Under the pieces are notes generated by a model. The model saw nothing but the letters and a program-made list of their open reading frames with translations. It was not told the origin of the DNA and did no database searches. 64,000 nucleotides of DNA from positions 69,981,646 to 70,045,645 of the forward strand of contig JBANSL010000014.1 of NCBI GenBank assembly GCA_037127255.1. The letters are read 5' to 3'. The DNA comes from Persicaria tinctoria. Its lineage: Eukaryota > Streptophyta > Magnoliopsida > Caryophyllales > Polygonaceae. This document shows, piece after piece, positions 47,655 through 58,350 of the stretch. A program made the position numbers and the translations under genes. Positions within the stretch are counted from its first letter, which is position 1. Every line of letters begins with the position of its first letter.

Positions 47655-49172
47655 TGTGACGAAAGAACAGATATTCAAACATACAAGATCGACACACATA
47701 ATTTATATATCGTGGTTAACCAAATTGGCTACATCCATGCTGAGAGATTTCATCAAGGAGTTTTCCGAAACCAAACGAGGATTACAAGATGTGTCACCCA
47801 CACTGACTGATAAACGATAAAGTTATGAACCTGAAAACATAGAATACCGTTATTGAACCACCGCTAGCCCCTTTGGAGCCTCTGCTAGTCGGGGGCCCTG
47901 CCCTTGAAACCCTGGCGGCTACCGAACACTTAGTCAGAACTCAACTTAATTATGTTGAATTGAGTTGAATACTTCTAGGGTTTTGCCTATAAGAGATTGT
48001 ATAGCCTAAAATAAATCTTATCCTACTAGATAAATCTATCAATAAGGCACAAATAGATAAACCTAATTCTATCTAAATTAGGCCTATCAACCAAGCTTCA
48101 ATCTAAACCAATTAGATTCAAGACATCCTAACAAATCTCCACCTTGGCTTGACTTGAATCCTCTAAGATGTACCAAATGCTCTAATATACTAGAACGATG
48201 TACCAAAATCTTCGCCTTGACTTTAATCCTCTCAGATGTACCAAAATGCATTTGTAACGCCAGATCGATGTACTAGATGCAATGCAATGCAGATGTATTG
48301 GAATCTCCTCATCTGAACTCTTAGTGATGACACCATCTACAAGGCATGCCATAATGGTGGAATACGCCTTCTCCTCTAGAGTTGTTATCTTGGCACTTTC
48401 TTTCTGCCTCCTCAACGGTTGCCTCTATTGGCTCTGTTACGAAAGCAGATTCTGCATCTTGAGATGCCAAAGACTGAAACTACTTCGTCTTCTCCTTTGA
48501 AGTGGCTATCTCAGCGACTTCTTTCTGCTTCTTTGACAACTACCTCAATAGGCCATGTTGCTAAAGCGAAGTCCGCATCTTGATCTGCCACAAACTGAAA
48601 TCGATTCGCCTTGTGAACTTCTCAATCTTGATGTTGAAAGCAGACATCTTTCTCATTGGATCACAAACCCTGAAACCTCGCTCTGATACCAGTTTATTGT
48701 GATGAAAGAACAGATATTCAAATATACAAGATCGACACATACAATTTATCGTGGTTCACCAAATTGGCTACATCCACACTCGGAAATTTCACTAAGGTGT
48801 TTCCCGAAACCAGACGAGGATTACAAGATGTGTCACCCACACTGGCTGATAAACGATAAACCTATGAATCTGAAAACATAGAATACCGTTACTGAACCAC
48901 CGCTAGCCCCTTTGGACCCTCTGCTGGTCGAGGGCCCTGCCCCCGAACCCCCGGCGGTTACCTGACACTCAGTCAAGACTCAACTTAATTGTGTTGGATT
49001 GAGTTGATTACTTTTAGGGTTTTGCCTATAGGAGATTATATAGCCAGAAATAAATCTTATCCTACTAGATAAATCTATCAATAAGGCACAAATAGATAAA
49101 CCTAATTCTATCTAAATTAGATCTATCAACAAAGCTTCAATGTAAACCAATTAGATTCAAGACATCCTAACA
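47655..49172 (-). mobile_element. TRIM/LARD-like LTR element (1.5 kb, minus strand)
   Basis: Two related LTRs, 47655-48133 and 48698-49172, each ending on the plus strand in gattcaagacatcctaaca (TGTTAGGATGTCTTGAATC on the minus strand). A primer-binding site complementary to initiator tRNA-Met (TGGTATCAGAGC on the minus strand, 48680-48691) abuts the right LTR, fixing the orientation. A purine-rich stretch (AAGGTGGAGATT on the minus strand, 48134-48145) abuts the left LTR. The interior is only about 560 bp and lacks gag-pol. The LTRs have many differences, so the insertion is older than the other LTR elements here. I found no target duplication. Confidence 0.8.
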
Positions 49173-49360
49173 ATCACCTATATCCCTTTTACCTACTATT
49201 TGATGAGCGATCAAGTGGGTGAGATGGGTAAAATATGGATGATTTCTCACCCATTTGATTTTCTCAAGTGGGTATATATATATATATATATATATATGAT
49301 AGATCATATGTATTCAACCCTTAACGTGTATCATGTGAATAATTCTGAGCCCTTGATTAA

Positions 49361-50769
49361 TGATAGCATGCATTTAGGTAGGCATAATAGGTTGCATTTA
49401 GCTTAGTTAAGATGCATTTCATGGATAGATTAAGTACAATTGGCATATTTGCTCTCTATGTTAGTGGAGTCGGAATTTACACACTTTTATTGATTATTTC
49501 AGGTAATCGTGGATCCGATGATGACACAGGAGTTGTTAATGCATTAGATGAGAATGTCTAGTTGATCGGAGAAGCTTACATGAAGATCTCAAGAGATCCT
49601 GAGAAGAAGAAGCGGACCTAAACGAAGAACAAGTCTGCAGAAGTTGTCGCCAGACATGCTGAACTTGTTTTGCACTTTCTGGAGGCCTCGGTTGTCCGAT
49701 TGACTATTATGACCATGCATTGGAAAGCTCTTTCAGAGAACTACAACTTTCCTGTTGACAAAAAGAGCAAATTCGGAATGGATTTTCCGTGAAAGGCCTC
49801 TGGCTGCGGCCGCCGCCAATCAATTTGCAGCGGCCGCCGCATCTATGCTGCGGCCGCAACATTATTCGACAGCGCAACGTTTTGCTTTAAGAAACCCTAG
49901 TTTCGGTTGTTTGTTTGTTTGGCCGACTTAGACTTATCATTATAAGGCCGATTATGTTAGTTTATTAAAGACTTCAGTTCTCTTCTATTCTTTCATCGGA
50001 CACTTTAGAGATTTGAGCGATGTCTTCCATGAGGAACTAAACTCATCTGTTCTGCCTACCGTTTGAAGCTTTATTTGGATTGATTGTGAGTTTCTAATTC
50101 TCGTTCCTTGTTTCCTATATTTGAATGCTTCAACTTCTTTGTGCTTGATTGTTTATTGATTTGTTCTATCTTGTCTGGCCAACTTGTTAGATCAATTCAA
50201 TTGCTAAGGTTTTGTAGATTCCTGGTTGTGAACCTTAACCTAAGTGGCAAACTTGTTCCTTTATGGTTGGTTGAACTAATTGAATGAGTAGGAAGTTGAA
50301 TGTGTTGTTAAATCCCTCTTTAGGGACTGCAAATACCTTGGCTAATCTCTGAACTTAAAGCTATCAATTGGGTTAAATCCTTCTTTATGGATTGTTCGAT
50401 TGATAAGGGTTGCTAGGACTGGTTGGACTAGTAACTATATTAGGTTGGGACAAGGGCATTCATAGGAAACTTAATAGGACGAGAAGAGGTTACAAGGATC
50501 GCTTCAACCCAATAAAGTGGAAAATTGTAGGTAGAATTGCTTCTCCTAATTGTCTGAAATACAATTATTTACTTTTGTTTGCTTCAATCCGCTTTGATAA
50601 AAGGCGGAACTTTCACACTCAAAACCCCCCCTCTTTGGTTACTTGATTGGCATCTAAATCACACTTGAATAGCGAATTTCCCTGTGGGATCGACCTCTTG
50701 CTTATTGCTATACTAGTTATAGGTTTGAGTTTACTTTGACGGGATCAACGACAGGTTTCCCCTCCGTGA
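49361..50769 (+). mobile_element. Solo LTR related to 39615-40841, opposite orientation
   Basis: Aligns along most of its length with the complement of the nested solo LTR: shared phrases include gattcctggttgtgaacctt, gtggcaaacttgttcct, atgagtaggaagttgaatgt, tttagggactgcaaatacct and ctgtgggatcgac. It begins TGATAGCATGC, ends CCTCCGTGA, and is flanked by ATTAA (49356-49360 and 50770-50774), a weak but fitting 5-bp duplication. It is longer than the other copy because of a GC-rich insert-like block with GCGGCCGC words (about 49800-49860). No coding content. Confidence 0.7.
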
Positions 50770-50774
50770 ATTAA

Positions 50775-51754
50775 TGTAGAATAGAGGGTTGAGATTAAAC
50801 GAAAATGTTTGATTAATTGTAATTTTAATTTTTTACAAAATAAACCACTCTCAGGGAGCGCGTGATATCACTTTAATCCCTAACCCTACCAACATAAATT
50901 GAGACAATAGGAGACGATTTGGAGGCGAAGAGGCAATTTGGCGATGGCGAGGAGGCGACTCCGGCGATGGGAAGTCGAATTGAAAGCCGGCGCTTAGGCG
51001 AGGCGAAGGCGAGGAGGCGACTCCGGCGATGGGAAGTCGAGTTGAAGGTCGACGATTCGACGGGATGAATGATCGATTGGGGTGGTTTGAAGATGGAAGC
51101 GTCGATGGAGGGACAGAGGCACGATGGCGTCGGCGAGGAAGATGGTGGAGGCGCGGGATGGTGGCGACGTCGGCAGATCTTTCTTTGGCTTCAATAAGGG
51201 TGGTAATGGGCAAAGGAGGCGATTGCTCCCATGGCGGTTCGACTCCTCTTTCTTTCTCCCATGGCGGAGGAGATGAGCGACGATTGAAGGTGAGGTCGAT
51301 GCAGGCATTGAATCGAGGATGAGATCGGAGGCGGATCGATTGCTCCGGATCGGAGCCGCGATTGCTCCCATGGCGGATCGATTGAAGGTGAGGTCGATGC
51401 CGGTATTGAATTGACGATCAAAGGTTGTTTATTTGTCTTTTCTCTTTTGTGCAAATGACCTTCAAATTTTTGCTAACAGAGTTTGATTTGAATTATTAAC
51501 TTATTGGTGGACTCTGATTAGAAATTTTAGTGCTTTTTTCTCCTTGTTATGTTAATACATTAGCCAATCCAACCTCTCACAAATTATTGGTCTGCATAGC
51601 AGCTTGTTTTACTAATCTTGTTGCCTGGTTGGAGAAATTTCATTCTTGTAGTTGTGTTATTTCTTGTATCTGTGTTTAAGTCGTGTTACTGTTTGTAAGA
51701 ATACACTATACACTTCTTGCTACTTGGTTTGGCAAGAAAAGACCTTTATGATAT
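50775..51754. other. Gene-free stretch with GC-rich short tandem repeat
   Basis: Between about 50920 and 51420 the phrase ggcgaggaggcgactccggc is repeated twice (near 50947 and 51009), and ttgaaggtgaggtcgatgc also occurs twice (near 51283 and 51373). Both strands are open in several frames, with Arg/Ser/Pro-rich products and no domain. It may be host sequence captured by the adjoining repeat. Confidence 0.4.
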
Positions 51755-52890
51755 TTGTAATTCCTTGTAACGTGTAATTATTCAAATGTATGGACCGATT
51801 TTGTGTTTAATGAGAGCGTTTTTTTATGTTGGCGATTATATGAATGAAAAATGCATCGATAGCATTGAATAATCGTGTGATACCGTCGAATAATCCAGCG
51901 ATACCATTGAATAATTTTTAGTTATTTGTTAAAATGACATTAGGAACCGAATAATACTCTACCATCATCGAATAATCAAGTTATACCATCTAATAATCAA
52001 GTTATATCATTGAATAATCAAGCGATACCATCGAATAAATAATCCATCGCATACTTCGTCGATACGATCGAATAATCCTGATATACAATTGCATAATTCG
52101 TCGTTACGAATCGTAACGACGAATTATGCGATTGTTTGGATTTGTGGGGCCCAAATTATAGGGTTTTTTGTTTAAATTGTTAATTTTCATAAAAAATAGA
52201 TTAGGATTCTAATTAATGCTCCATCTTATTATTATGAATTTAAAAAAAAAGATTATTTAGAGTATCGATAGATTATTCGATGGTATCAATGGATTATTTA
52301 ATGATATCTATAGATTATTCGACTGTATCAAAGGATTATTCAATGCTACTATCGACTTTACTCTGTTAATATATTATAGTCGGCTAGAACCCTCAAACTG
52401 TGAACTTCTGTCATTGGAGGCGTGTGTGGTGCACTTTCTTTAAATTGTTCGATGGTATCTCTGAATTATTCGATCGTATCGACGGATTATGCGATGGTAT
52501 CGATGGATTATTCTAATCGGCTAGCACCCTGAAAACGTCCTGAACTTTTAACAAGGAATTGTTCGATGGTATTGCTTGATTATTTGATGGTATCGATTGA
52601 TTATTCGATGTTGTTACAGTATTATTCGGTTACCTATGTCGTTTTAACAAATAACTAAAAAGTATTCGATGGTATCGCTGGTTTATTCGATGGTATGATG
52701 GTATCACATGATTATTCAATGGTATCGATGCATTTTTCATTCATACGACTGCCAACGTAAAAAAGAAAAATCATCCATAAAGCACAAAATCGGTCCATAC
52801 ATATGAATAATTCGTCTTTTCCTTTGAATATCTCTTAAATCCCATTAAAACACACAAAATCAACCATTCGAAAAATTACAAGGAATAGTA
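51755..52890. mobile_element. Foldback element, ~330-bp inverted arms
   Basis: The left arm (51755 to about 52080) and the right arm (about 52530-52890, complement) share ttccttgtaa, tgtatggaccgattttgtg, tatgaatgaaaaatgcatcg, then tttttagttatttgttaaaa and repeated cgaataatc words. Both arms and the loop are built from degenerate units of the form GATTATTCGATGGTATCGAT. At the inner edge of the left arm is a 39-bp palindrome (52091-52129). No transposase is visible. It could be a foldback/MULE-type element or two inverted copies of one repeat. Confidence 0.7.
52091..52129. repeat. 39-bp perfect palindrome
   Basis: GCATAATTCGTCGTTACGA, a central A, and the exact complement TCGTAACGACGAATTATGC. 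Pairing continues outward for a further few bases with one mismatch (CAATT versus CGATTG). Confidence 0.92.
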
Positions 52891-53054
52891 TAACTACATA
52901 TAAATCGACCAATTTTGGGATATACAAATCCAAACGAAACGAAATGAACTACATATAATTCAAAATATAAGAGTACAAATTTATGTTACAAAATATCATT
53001 TTTTCTTCCAATTGACCAATTGAAGCACCTATTGAACACAACGATGATGCATTA

Positions 53055-54882
53055 CCTGTTAACTTACAAAATAGTGTCTTTGATGAAGCAATCCAGAACA
53101 TGAAAAAACAACTGTCAAAATGGAAAGCATCTACCCTTTCTCAAGCAGGCAGAATTGTTCTTATATAATCAAACTTAAGTTCCAAAACAAACTACTTAAT
53201 GCAAAACTTCTTACTTCCCAAAGGAGTTCTTAACCAAATGGACCAAATCAACAGAAACTTCTTTTGGAATAAATCACGAGTAGATAAATACACCCCTCTG
53301 ATCAGCTGGGATACCATTTGCAAAAGTAAATCGCTTGGAGGCCTGGGTATTAAAAAAGCAGAGGAATTAAACATCGCCCTTCAAATGAATCTTCTTTGAA
53401 AAATTTACAAGAATGAAAATAGCATATGGGTACAAATTATAAAGGAAAAATACCTCCAACAAGAAAACATAAGGAGCGTCAACAAAAAAGATACTTCATG
53501 GCAATTCGGAAGACTCCTCACCCTAAGGAAAAAATTTGAAGAATGACTTCTTTGGGTTGTTAGTAATGGTTCGGCCATAAACGTATGAGAAGACAATTGG
53601 ATCCCATCGATCAGCCTCAAAGACTACAAAGGTACAAACGATCCTAACATGATAGTTGAATCTCTTATCAATGACAGGAAGATATATGGAAGGAAGATGT
53701 GTTAAGACAAACCTTCCCCCAAGGAGTCATCGACAAGATCCTGCAACTAAAAATCCCCCAGTGGCATGCTCAAGATAACTTGATCTAGAGTCCCGACCCA
53801 AAAGGTAAATTCACTACCAGGTCGGTGAAGAAAATTCTGGCCACACAACCTCAAGACATTAATTCACAAAGCTGGATTTGGAAGCTTAAGATCCCTCCTC
53901 GCATCAAAAACCTCATATGGAAGATCAAGATTGACGGTCTTCCAACGACTGACAGACTTAACAGGCATGTTAACAGAGTCCCTAGTTAATGCTCTCTTTG
54001 TGGTCAAGCAAATGAAGATGCTGCCCATCTATTCACTAAATGCACCTTTACAAGGGAAGTCATAGCACAATATGAACAGAAATCAGGTCTGTACTTCCAT
54101 GACCTTAATCTCCACGACCCGCTGAACGAAGATATGTATAGAATCAAAACTTCTAACATTAGATTTACTGATCTCGCTTTTATATGGCAGTCAATTTGGA
54201 ATGCTAGGAATGACAAAATTTTCAGGTCTAAAGATCCGATTGGAACCTCCTCCTTGGTTCAGATGATAAGCCAGAGTATCACGGATTGGACTAAGGAAAA
54301 GAGCAACACAAAACAACTCAACAATCAAATGCTACAAGAAGGGTGAGAGCCAAATGGACCAGACCTCCTAGAACTATCTACAAAATTAATGTAGATGGTT
54401 CTTTTACCCACTCTGGCAAATGCCAGACTGGGAGAATCATTCGTGATTCTGAAGGAAATATTATTGATATTTTTTCTAAAGAAGCTAATGTTGGGTCAGC
54501 AATCCAAACAGAAGCCTCTGCCATGATTTTAGGTCTTCAACAAGCAAGACAGAAGGGACTAAGGAAAATTATTCTGGAAAGTGACAATCAGATTCTGGTG
54601 AAAGCATCCAACACAGAACAGTCGCCCAGATGGGAAGTTCTACATCAAATTGAAGAAATCCAAAGGCTTACAACTGAATTCTTATTAGTGGAGATCCGGG
54701 ATATATTTAGAGAAGCGAATCATGCTGCGGATTATATAGCCAAATCAGGTGTAATTTGTAACTTACCCTCTATTCCCCACCATAGGGATCTCTGTAAAAT
54801 CATCCTTCGGGGTGATCCGGGAGTTAGGTTGCTTTACTAGAAACGGCTCCCAATGTTTGCCTACTGCATAATAAAAAAAAAC
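53055..54882 (+). pseudogene. 5'-truncated LINE copy, plus strand
   Basis: Closely related to the LINE at 36849-41171. It enters in the reverse-transcriptase tail (VFDEAIQNMKKQLSKW, then MQNFLLPKGVLNQMDQ, then RNFFWNKSRVDKYTPLISW), passes the zinc-binding region (PPRIKNLIWKIKIDGLPTT) and ends in an RNase H domain (54343-54840: YKINVDGSFTHSG, with the catalytic Glu kept in QTEASAM; then ILESDNQ and NHAADYIA). Stops and frame changes occur at 53166, 53397, 53543, 53705 and later. A short A run (about 54872-54882) ends it. No clear target duplication. Confidence 0.85.
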
Positions 54883-54929
54883 TTAGTCTATGAGTTTGGA
54901 ATCTTAGTCAAATCATAAGGATTATTTTA

Positions 54930-56940
54930 GATATACAAATCACATTCATATTAAGCTCTTTCACAACCTCTCCTTACAAGGACCCCTATGTGATAATATT
55001 ACCCAAATTAAACAGGGAAGCCAATTTTTTGAAGATCTGGTCGTTATTTGGGAAATAATATGGGAAACTAGAAATAAGTTAATTTTCAAACATACTAGCC
55101 CGGACACTTTCCGTAACCTAATTAACCGTATTATTAAAGAGATCCAGGACTGGAGAGCTACAAATCCCACAAGTACAAATAAAGATGCCAACAACAGGAA
55201 GAAAAGGTCTAGATCTAGTTGGACTAGACCAGTAGGAGCTATCTACAAAATTAACGTAGATGGTTCTGTCAAAGCCACGGGCACTTGTCAGGTGGGAGGA
55301 ATCATTCGTGATTCAAGGGGCCATGTAACTGAGATTTTCTACCAGGAAATAGATCGAGGTACGGTCATTCAAACGGAAGCAGAAGCAGTACTAGAAGGAA
55401 TGAGAGCAGCTATAAGACTTGGATTAAGACAAATTATTGTAGAAGGTGACAACCAAGAGCTGATGAGGATCCTATCGAAAGAAAGAGAAAGCAGATGGGA
55501 GATTTCGCACCAAACAGAACAGATCAAGATCATGGAAACAAATTTTGAAAAGGTTGATTACAGATACATCTACAAAGAAGCTAGGGCTGATATACGAGCC
55601 TACGAGCTCGAGTACTAGCTGCTCAAGCTCGGCTCGTTTATAAACGAGCTGAGCTCGAGCTCGAGCTCAAATCCTATTCGAGTATATTTATATGCTCAAG
55701 CTCGGCTCGCGAGCTTGATGTAGAGCTCGAGCTCGGCTCGTTGAGCTCGTTTGTTCTCGAGCCCAAACTCGAGCTCGAGCTCGTTAAGCTCGGTTGGGCT
55801 CGTTACGAGCTCGAACTCGGGCTCGACGAGCTCGAGTAATGTCAAATTCACTATCAACACAAATCCAATTTCAGTTTAGAAAGCAATTGACCAAATGAAA
55901 CACACAAATTCTCCAATCATGAAAAATTGGTAGTATTTTGGAGAGAAATTAACGCAGCAACAATATAAGATTGAGAGATTGAGAGATGAAATTAACCTAA
56001 TGGGAGATGAAATTAATTCAGTAGCAAACATAAAGCTTACAAACAGCAACATTAAAAACATATAAGAAATCAAATAACCTAAAGAAATAAAAAAACCTGA
56101 AGTGGATTGAATCTATAAGGAGGAAGACAAGAGGGAAAAAATCAGCCAGTGGAAGCAAGGGAGGCCGAGCGGAGGCGCAAGTGAACCACGTTTGAGGACG
56201 AGCAAGGAAGCGAGCCGCTGCGACAAGGGACGAGCAAGGACGAGCAACGAACCAGATCTAAGGACGACGAGGGGCAGTGAGATTGGAGGCGGCGGGCAAG
56301 AGAGGACGGCGACGACAAGGGGTGAACCAGATCCGAGGACGACGAAGGGCGAGATCTGAGGACGAGGGGCGGCGACGAAGGGCGAGATCTGAGGACGAGG
56401 GGCTGCGACGGAGGGCGACCCAGATGGCCAGATCTGAGGACGGCGACGGAGGGCGACCCAGGTGGCCAGGTATGAGGACGACGAGGGGCGGCAACGGAGA
56501 TTGAGGCGGCGAGCGAGAGAGGATGAGAGAGTGAGCGTATAACGGGATGAGAGAGGCGGAGGTTGACACCGAAAAGGAAATGAACGGGGAGAGGCGGAGG
56601 GTTGGAACATATAAAACCCTAGGGGTATAATAGTAAATCCGAGTTCGCGAGCTACTCGAGCTCGATTCGAGCTCACTTAAAGGCTCGAACTCGGCTCATT
56701 TATTATTCGAGCGATCCCGAGCCGAGTTTTTATCGAGCCGAGCCCGAGTCGATCCCGAGCTACTCGGCTCATGTATCAGCCCTAAGAGAAGCAAACAAAG
56801 TTGCAGATTATATAGCTACTAGGGGTATCATTAGTGATATATAGATCTACAATTAATAGGGAACTTTGTACCATGAGCACCTTTACATTCTTTGTAATAG
56901 CTCCGATTGTTTACCCACTAAAAAAAAAAAAAAAAAAAAA
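54930..56940 (+). pseudogene. Second 5'-truncated LINE copy, split by a hAT element
   Basis: Frame from about 54950: DLVVIWEIIWETRNKLIF, IYKINVDGSVKATGTCQ, VIQTEAEAVLEGM and IIVEGDNQ, up to YRYIYKEA at 55581. The RNase H end resumes after the insertion at 56785 (REANKVADYIATRG). A 20-A tail (56921-56940) closes it. The RNase H catalytic residues D, E, D are all kept in the visible parts, so this copy is younger or less decayed than the one at 53055, but its 5' half is absent. Confidence 0.85.
55582..56784. mobile_element. Non-autonomous hAT element rich in GAGCTCG
   Basis: A 1203-bp insertion with inverted ends TAGGGCTGATATACGAGCC and the complement of TAGGGCTGATACATGAGCC. The flanking 8-mers aaagaagc (55574-55581) and agagaagc (56785-56792) match at 7 of 8. 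Both arms (about 55595-55840 and 56640-56775) are dense in gagctcgagctcg words in both orientations, as in hAT sub-terminal regions. The core (about 56260-56530) repeats a cgacgaggggcg/gatctgaggacg unit and is open on the minus strand, but the Arg/Ser/Pro-rich product is a repeat artefact. No transposase. Confidence 0.88.
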
Positions 56941-57676
56941 CACACAAATACAATTGTAAATAACAGTTGATTTGAAAGAATAGTTAGGAAAAGGAGAAAG
57001 GGGGCACAAATCGAATAACCCAGATAAACGTCTCTCCTTCTCTTTCTCGCCGCCGCAGTTGCTGGACTGCCGGAGAGACCCTCGCCTTCCGCCTTCGACT
57101 TTATCAGAGTTTCATAAATATAGGTGGTGGCGCAAAGGCCGGGCGGGTCAAATGGAGTGAAATTTTTTTTCACCTATCTGGCTACACTCAATTCGTTTCA
57201 TGACCCTCTCATCCATTATTCATTTTTTACTCATTTTTTTCTAATTATTCATATTTTTGTTAAAATATTTACCATTTCTGGAGCCGAATTCATCCAAACT
57301 TTATTAGAGGTATTTTTCTTTCTTTTTTAACTACTGTGCAGCTCGTGGTAAGAAGATGATACCCGGAGACGGTAGTAGCGTAAAAATGTGAAAGTAGTGC
57401 CATTAATACCAATTCTAGGTGTAGGGTGGATAGTTGACATTTCGTCAAAACCCTTTATTGTTTTTTCTTTTTCTTTTCTATCAAACCCAAAAAAACAAGA
57501 AAAAGGAAAAAGGTACAGTTTTGCTTCTAGAAGAGAGGGTGGGACCCACCTACCGTCTTGCAACTCCTTTTCTAGAAGGCCACTGCGTTTCCCCCTTCCT
57601 TACAGCACATGGGTTGATTGGGTTCCTCCCCCTCCTGCTTCCTCCTCCTCTCTCCCCCTTCATATTTATCTGTCCG
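56941..57676. other. Intergenic stretch upstream of the acidic-protein gene
   Basis: No gene recognised. The block 57020-57110 is GC-richer (ctcgccgccgcagttgctgg) and could be a leader or exon of an unrecognised transcript. From about 57480 the sequence is pyrimidine-rich promoter. Confidence 0.4.
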
Positions 57677-57684
57677 TATAAAAG
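57677..57684 (+). promoter_or_regulatory. TATA box of acidic-protein gene
   Basis: TATAAAAG after a CT-rich stretch (57600-57660), a common plant core-promoter layout; the leader to the ATG would be about 170-190 bp. Confidence 0.65.
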
Positions 57685-57879
57685 CACTTGAATTTATCCC
57701 TTTTTGTGGCCAACAGCAACGAGTGTACAACTGGATTTGATCCAGCCTCATTCATTACATCACCTGGATCAATCTCTGTCACACGGTTTATTCTCATCCA
57801 GTTGAGGAGTACATGTGTATATATATGTGTTGATGAGCTGAGAGAGTGCTGCTGTCTGTTTCTTGCTATTAGTGTTGTT

Positions 57880-58350
57880 ATGATCAAAAATTGGGGGATG
57901 GGTGACAAAAAGGTTGTGGATTTGTCAAGGTTCTTGAGGTTCGAGGCGGCGGGTGATTCCGAATTGGCTGATCTTGGGGTTGGGGGTGCTGCAGCTGATG
58001 ATCAATGGAATAACCCCTCATTGCTGTCAGATGATGGCGGTGATGATGCTGAATCTTGTGTCTGTGATGAGGGCTTTCATGCTTCTTTTCAATCTAGAGG
58101 TGTTGATCAGGATGAAACCCCTTCTGATGATGATGATGATGATGGCGGCATTGCTCATCATCATCATCATAGAAAGAGTAGCGCATTCGAAGACGAGGAG
58201 GAAGAGGAAGACGAAGAGGGGATGGTGTCAGAAGTTGCATCAACAGCAAACAGCTACAGCTCAAGGAAGTGTAATGTGCATTCAACCAACAAAGAGTTGA
58301 GTGAGATGGAGAAAAATAGGCTTTTCTGGGAAGCTTGTTTGGCATCTTAA
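57880..58350 (+). CDS. Small acidic plant protein of unknown function
   Basis: A single exon, 156 residues from the ATG at 57880, or 150 from the ATG at 57898 (MGDKKVVDLSRFLRFEA), which I think is the likelier start because it opens the conserved-looking part. Features: an acidic stretch DETPSDDDDDDGG, a histidine run (HHHHH), a long Glu/Asp run (about residues 118-130) and a C-terminal SEMEKNRLFWEACLAS. There is no signal peptide, membrane segment or known domain. The N-terminal block and the C-terminal RLFWEACLAS are the parts most likely to be under constraint. The open frame continues upstream to 57688 without an ATG, so that portion is taken as 5' UTR. Function unknown. Confidence 0.75.
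   Translation: MIKNWGMGDKKVVDLSRFLRFEAAGDSELADLGVGGAAADDQWNNPSLLSDDGGDDAESCVCDEGFHASFQSRGVDQDETPSDDDDDDGGIAHHHHHRKSSAFEDEEEEEDEEGMVSEVASTANSYSSRKCNVHSTNKELSEMEKNRLFWEACLAS

Noticed and set aside
50851..51371. Several open frames of 87-125 codons on both strands
   Set aside because: They come from GC-rich short tandem repeats; no domain, no splice structure.
53055..54890. Target-site duplication for the LINE copy at 53055-54882
   Set aside because: Only a short aactta match could be found at the two ends, too short to claim.
56113..56676. Minus-strand 187-codon open frame inside the GAGCTC-rich hAT element
   Set aside because: Ser/Pro/Arg-rich product of a tandem repeat (repeating SPFVAAPRPQI units), with no transposase motif.
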